Shown: piece after piece, positions 59,445 through 64,000 of the stretch | Layout of the letters: each line of letters starts with the position of its first letter | Position numbering within the stretch: position 1 is the stretch's first letter | From: Earliella scabrosa | Lineage: Eukaryota; Basidiomycota; Agaricomycetes; Polyporales; Polyporaceae | Length of the DNA: 64,000 nt | Direction of reading: 5' to 3' | NCBI GenBank assembly: GCA_022605405.1 | Contig: JABYQQ010000009.1 | Coordinates: forward strand, 1,364,001 to 1,428,000 | Translations under genes and position numbers: made by a program | The notes under the pieces: generated by a model | The model's input: the letters and a program-made list of their open reading frames with translations, nothing else | Told to the model about the DNA's origin: nothing | Database searches by the model: none

Positions 59445-61735
59445 TCAGAAGTACTTATCCCAGAAGCCCTTCGTGCCGTTCGTCGGCGCCGCGTGGTCCT
59501 CGATCCCGAGCAGCTTCATCATGAGGTTGTAGATCTGCACGTTCTCGAACGTCTCCATCACGTACGTGTCGTCCGCCGTCGAGTGCCAGCCCTTGTTCGG
59601 CCGCGCGAGCTCGGAGTCGCGGCGGCCGAAGAGCGACTCCGCGAGGCGGCGCGCGGGCGACTTGGCCATCGCCTGCGCCTTGGCGCGGTCCGCCTCGACG
59701 GCCTTGACGACGGCGGCGAAGGGCCCGTGCGCGACGAACATGGCGTGCATCTCCTTGTACTCGTTGTCATATCCGTGGCTCTGCACGGGCAAGTCCGAGT
59801 GAGGTCAGAGTGACGGTGAAGGGCAGTGTGATACGTACGCCGTTGTTCAATCCAGAGCCGTTCTCGAGACGGTCCGTCAGGACGTAACCCATGCGCGGCA
59901 CGACATAGATCGGCGCGATGCGCGGGTTGTTGACAAAGTGCCAGCGCTGGGGCATCGTCTGGTGCGTATACACCTCGAACTTGCCGTCGCTGAGTGAGGA
60001 CGCGTCCAAGAGAACCTTGAGGTACTTCTGCGCGTTCTCCTCGGTGTCGAAGCGGAAGCCCTTGGCTGGCCAGCCTATAACATGTGGTCAGCATACAACA
60101 CGCAAGGACGAGGTTCGGAGACCGACCGTCTGAGTGCGTGATGTGATTCCAGCCCTCTCCAAGGATGTCGTCAACGTAGATATACTCGGGGTCGCTCGTG
60201 TCGGTCATGCCATGGTCGCTGACAAACACGATGTTGACAATGTCGGTGAGGTTCCGTGCCTCGAGCTGATCGTGCAAGTCGCGCGCAAAACGGTCGACTT
60301 TCTTCAAAACTTTCTGTGAATACAAACCAAGGGTTCAGCTTCTACGCAGAGTCCGGGGGTGAGGACTACTTACATCCACGAGCTTTGATTTAGGCCCGGC
60401 ATAGTGACCAGCCTGGTCAAGGGAGGGCTCGTATGCTGTAATGCGTCTTTTCAATCAGAACCGTCGTCACAGCTACGTGTCTCGTACCCGTAATAAACTG
60501 CGGGCGAGTCTCAAGTGGCATATCGATCCAAGCAAGGATTTGATCAAGCTTCTCCTTCAGAGGAACGCTGTCCTGTCGAAGGCGATGTGAACAGTCATCT
60601 CTGGATAAGAGACGCATGACGAACCCTCCACGGTACGAAGTATGTAGACGATGTTCCCCTGGTCGTCTTCGGGGGCCCTGGCCTACACACGGTTCAGTCC
60701 ACTATAGTGCAGCTCAAAGCTCAACATACCACATGAGGTTAGCCGTCCTGACTCCAGCCTTCTCCGCCGTCTCCCACATCTGTCCTGGATTTCAGCCCCG
60801 TGTCTCATGATATACTGGCCAACGTACGGGCTCTCCGGACCACCAACCAGGGATCCACGCTGATTCGATACGGTTGTACTGGAATTGAAGACCTGTGACA
60901 GGATCCCAGAAGTGCTGCATGTTCGGGTGAGACACTATAAAGTGCATCGTATATGGGTCATTGCGACTTACGTTCCCCACGATCCCGTGAGACTCCGCAT
61001 AGAGTCCAGTCCTGACACCCAGTCAATATTTGCGACTCGGCCGCAACGGAAACTACTCACATGAGGGCCCAGTGATTGCTGTGTGATCAACGCATTGCAT
61101 AAGCGGTCTCTGAACATGCTATCGTTGAACTTACGGGAACGTCAATGTCTGCCAACTAGTTAGTTACACAGCGGATGCATACACGACGCCACACACTCAC
61201 CGGAAAGATAGGCTTCATCGACTTCGCACGCAAGCCATCTTTGCTGATAGCCAGCAAGTGTGGGGTCAAACCTCGGTCAAGGTAGTCCGCACTGCATACC
61301 ATGTCCCCCGCACGTTCGTTACACCAAACACCACGACCTTAGGACTGAGACGTACCGCAATCCGTCAATAGAGACAATGATCGCCGTCTTCTTGAACTCG
61401 TGCGTCCCATTGCTCATCAGCCCATCCGTCTGCAGCGTCAACCTCGTCCCGGTCTCGGGCCCGCCCTCGGTGTCCTCGTCGGTATCAGGGAAGAGCCGCC
61501 GGTACGGGATGGCGATGCTGAGCAGCAAGAGCGAGAAGAACACGGCGCTGAAGACAATACAGCGGCGCGAGCGGCTGGGGGGCGGAATCTCCTCATTCTC
61601 CTCCTCGTCATAGTCCTTCCTCGCACCAGCACCGGGAGCCTGGTCCTCCGGCGGGATGAGGGCCTTGCGCTCCTCGTCGGTCGAATCCCTGGGCGAGGGA
61701 GCGCCCTTCAGCTTGGAGTACTCTCCTTTCTTCAT
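59445..61735 (-). CDS. Type II membrane nucleotide pyrophosphatase/phosphodiesterase (NPP)
   Basis: Thirteen exons: complement(59445..59780, 59839..60074, 60127..60313, 60374..60435, 60488..60572, 60625..60682, 60730..60779, 60828..60914, 60972..61011, 61061..61078, 61135..61148, 61201..61291, 61356..61735), giving 547 aa. A short cytosolic N-terminus precedes one transmembrane anchor (IVFSAVFFSLLLLSIAI, about 60-76). The alkaline-phosphatase-fold domain shows VSIDGLRADYLDRG (metal Asp), FPTLTFPNHWALMTG (nucleophile Thr160), EPSLDQAGH, NIVFVSDHGMTDTS (Asp328) and HGYDNEYKEMHA. It hydrolyses nucleotide pyrophosphates or phosphodiesters on the lumenal or outer side. Exon 3 is only 14 nt and exon 4 only 18 nt, and together they encode the nucleophile loop. 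Confidence 0.92.
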
Positions 61736-62216
61736 CTATGGGAGCTGGATAGTTCTATGTGGGTGGTATAGTCGCAGGAGACGCGTAAGACCCGCCAGCA
61801 GGTGCGGTCGAGAGGAAGCCAAAGCACGGGAGGAGAACTGAGACACATATGGAGCTCAGTCCGACTCCGACTGCCGCGGGATTCGTGGCCGGGGAATGCC
61901 GGATGCGCGCCCACGTGATGGGAGACGCGTGGGGGTCGCGCGTTGAGTCAGAGTTGGAGTCCGAGTCCAAAGTCGGACTGCAATTGTCCGCCCCCAAAGG
62001 CAAGCCACGAGGATCTCGCAAGGACGGACATTTTCGAGCACACACCCACGATCTCTTATCGACATCGACATGGACACGCACGTCCCCGGCCTGATAATCC
62101 ATCTCTCCTGCCCCCACCTCGACTCATCCCCCAACATCCACCTCGCCATCCTCAAACGTCGCGTTCCCCACCTCTTCCACTCCAAACGCCGATCTCGTCG
62201 CTCGCAACGTATCTCG
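61736..62216. promoter_or_regulatory. Divergent promoter region, NPP and coiled-coil protein
   Basis: About 481 bp between outward-facing starts, so it contains both promoters. It has a CT/CA-rich run near 62095-62160 before the plus-strand ATG. No TATA box is convincing. Confidence 0.5.
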
Positions 62217-64000
62217 ATGGCGGCAGACACTCATTCTCGCCTGGTGGACCAAACGTTGGACGCCAGTGCATTTCTGAAGTACATCAGCGTTCGCGACGTT
62301 GCAGAAGATATCAAGAAAGTAGCACCCATCGAGGTCAACGACAAGACAGAACGGTCCCTGAAGCTGTACGCGCTCTATAGTATCGGCTTGCTCTCGGGCA
62401 AGCTGATAAAGGGCAAGGTCGACCATACCTGGGACCAGGACATGGCCAAGATCATGTCCAAGCTCGGCGCCACCTTCGCTCGCGCGCTTCGTCAACCCGA
62501 TCTCAAGCCCGCGGATGACCATTGCATTGTCTATTACAGAACAGGTCTAGGATTCACCCAATGGGTGGACGGGGTCATCCCTGCGATTGTGCAGGTCTTG
62601 AAGGCTAGTGATGCAGACTCTGTCCTCGCCGCGCGAGCCGCGTGTCTCCCGAAGATCATGGAGAATCTCAACTTCTTGAACGAGTGCGCAGCAGAAGACA
62701 AAGATGAGGCCCGCCACGAACTCCTCCATCTCGCAAAGAGCATTGTGAATCATCTCGAAGATCGAGTCGACGCGCTGGTCGACGCCGAATTGAAGAACGT
62801 CATGCAATGGGTCGACACGCACCTGAACGTTCCGAGTTCCAACGATGTCGATGATGACTGGGATAACTTTACCTCCACCTTCGATGGTATGTCGTAACCC
62901 GTGCGCCTTCCCTGCGTCCTCGCTTCACACGTTCTCCTTCAGAGTCAGACGGTTCCCGTGATGACGAACAGAACGCATCAGCTGGGGAAGGAGTCGGCAT
63001 GATTCTTCCGCCAGAGCTGACTGGTCGAGCAAGCCACGCGGGGCCTTCATCTACACAGCAGGAACCCGGTACGCATCGTCTCTCTGAACGGTCGTCATAT
63101 GCTCACAATCCGGCTACCCTTGCCTAGATTCCAGCGGCGAGCTTGAGTACACAGACAGGGTCCCCATCTCGTCTGCGGTCCCCCATATCTCCCCGTTTCA
63201 TCCGCCGTCGCCCCGGCGTGACGCGGGTCCATCCCGCTCGGAACACGCTCCTCCGCCTGAGACGGTCCCGGACGAACACGCGACTGAGGAGGGGACGAAT
63301 GTCCACCTCGTTGGCAACACGCAATCCCCCTCCACTACCTCACGTCCCTTGCCTGACGCAGCTTCACCCATGCGGTCTCCGGCAAGGAGCGCGACTGGAG
63401 TGGACTCGGACGACCACACCGGCTCTCCCCACGCAAGCCAGTCGGAGCCAGAGTCCGCCGGCGCCGCTTCCGAGTCGTCCGGCAAGGCGCGTCGCAGACT
63501 GCCAGTCAGCGAGAGCAGGACGCGCACTGGACTTCGCACGCCGCCTGGCCGCCGCAAGAACTTCGAAAGCTCGACGCCGCACGGGCAAGTTGGATTGCCA
63601 CGGGCCGCGAAGAGCTCCACGGGGTCATTCGGGTTCGGGGATATGGATAGTATGTCTGGCCCATCGCTGTCTGTGTGTTTGGTCGTGGCTGATCACTTTG
63701 ACGCAGTATCCAAGTCTATCCCGTCCATCGATACGCCTGACGGACTCCTGCAGAAATTGAGGGCTGCAGAAGAGTTGCTGGCGGTGGAGCGGGAGGAGCG
63801 GAAGAGGGAGGTCGAGGCGTTGCAGCAACAGCTCCGCGATCTGAAGACAGACAAGGAGAAAGAGGTTGCCAAGGTCGAAGAACAGAAGAGTAACGAGATC
63901 AAGAAGGAGCAGGAGGAGCGGCAGAAAGAAGTGGGAAGGTTGGAGGCGCAAATCAAGGACCTGAAAGAACACCAGACGAAGGAGGTCGGTAGGCTGGAGG
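62217..64000 (+). CDS. Coiled-coil protein of unknown function, 5' part only
   Basis: Exons: 62217..62886, 62943..63068, 63128..63649 and 63707 onward past the window end; 537 codons visible. Residues 1-225 are helical and probably folded (DVAEDIKKVAPIEVNDKTER, AKIMSKLGATFARAL, ECAAEDKDEARHELLHLAK). Residues ~230-440 are Ser/Pro-rich and disordered. A long charged coiled coil begins near 450 (LLQKLRAAEELLAVEREERK) and repeats KEKEV/KKEQEERQKEVGRLE heptads until the sequence runs out. I do not recognise the family; a structural or tethering protein is likely. Confidence 0.75.

Overview
The window is nuclear DNA from a basidiomycete, most likely an agaricomycete wood-decay fungus of the Polyporales type. 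The signs are split genes with many introns of about 45 to 65 bases, tandem cytochrome P450s, a polyporopepsin-like aspartic protease, a Cre1-type carbon repressor and a CxC1-type KDZ transposase. The lineage is inferred from protein resemblance; no search was run.

Layout. 184-1649 (-): peroxisomal peroxin with a DysF domain. 1901-14178 (-): a ten-exon P450 whose third intron holds a complete 10,198-bp KDZ transposon (3296-13493). The transposon has 0.9-kb terminal inverted repeats, an 8-bp target duplication (AGGCGAAC), an intact 1,023-aa transposase and two further genes. 16440-18567 (+): second P450. 19089-20800 (-): six-TM potassium channel. 21410-26408 (+): Dicer. 26626-28766 (-): URC1, a GTP-cyclohydrolase-II-like uracil-catabolism protein. 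29839-31947 and 32444-34618 (+): two more P450s. 35281-36886 (+): secreted aspartic protease. 37396-39548 (+): dynactin p62. 39930-41141 (+): two-TM protein of unknown role. 43167-45332 (+): secreted glucoamylase (GH15 plus CBM20). 45758-46754 (-): TDP2-like phosphodiesterase broken by a 7-bp duplication. 47117-48253 (+): DUF5745-like protein. 48254-55400: 7.1 kb with no supportable gene. 55401-57739 (+): Cre1 repressor. 59445-61735 (-): nucleotide pyrophosphatase/phosphodiesterase. 62217 to the window end (+): 5' part of a coiled-coil protein.

All exon chains were built by hand from splice signals, reading phase and family conservation; in every complete multi-exon chain the exon lengths sum to a whole number of codons. 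The four P450s share ten-exon architecture with near-identical exon lengths, so they arose by local duplication. Cre1 and the glucoamylase are plausibly regulator and target, and Dicer lies 8 kb from a transposon with long inverted repeats, but both links are inference.

The main discovery candidate is the KDZ element. It is structurally intact and looks recently active. It sits inside a host intron that was only 64 bases long, and it carries two genes whose role in transposition I cannot assign.
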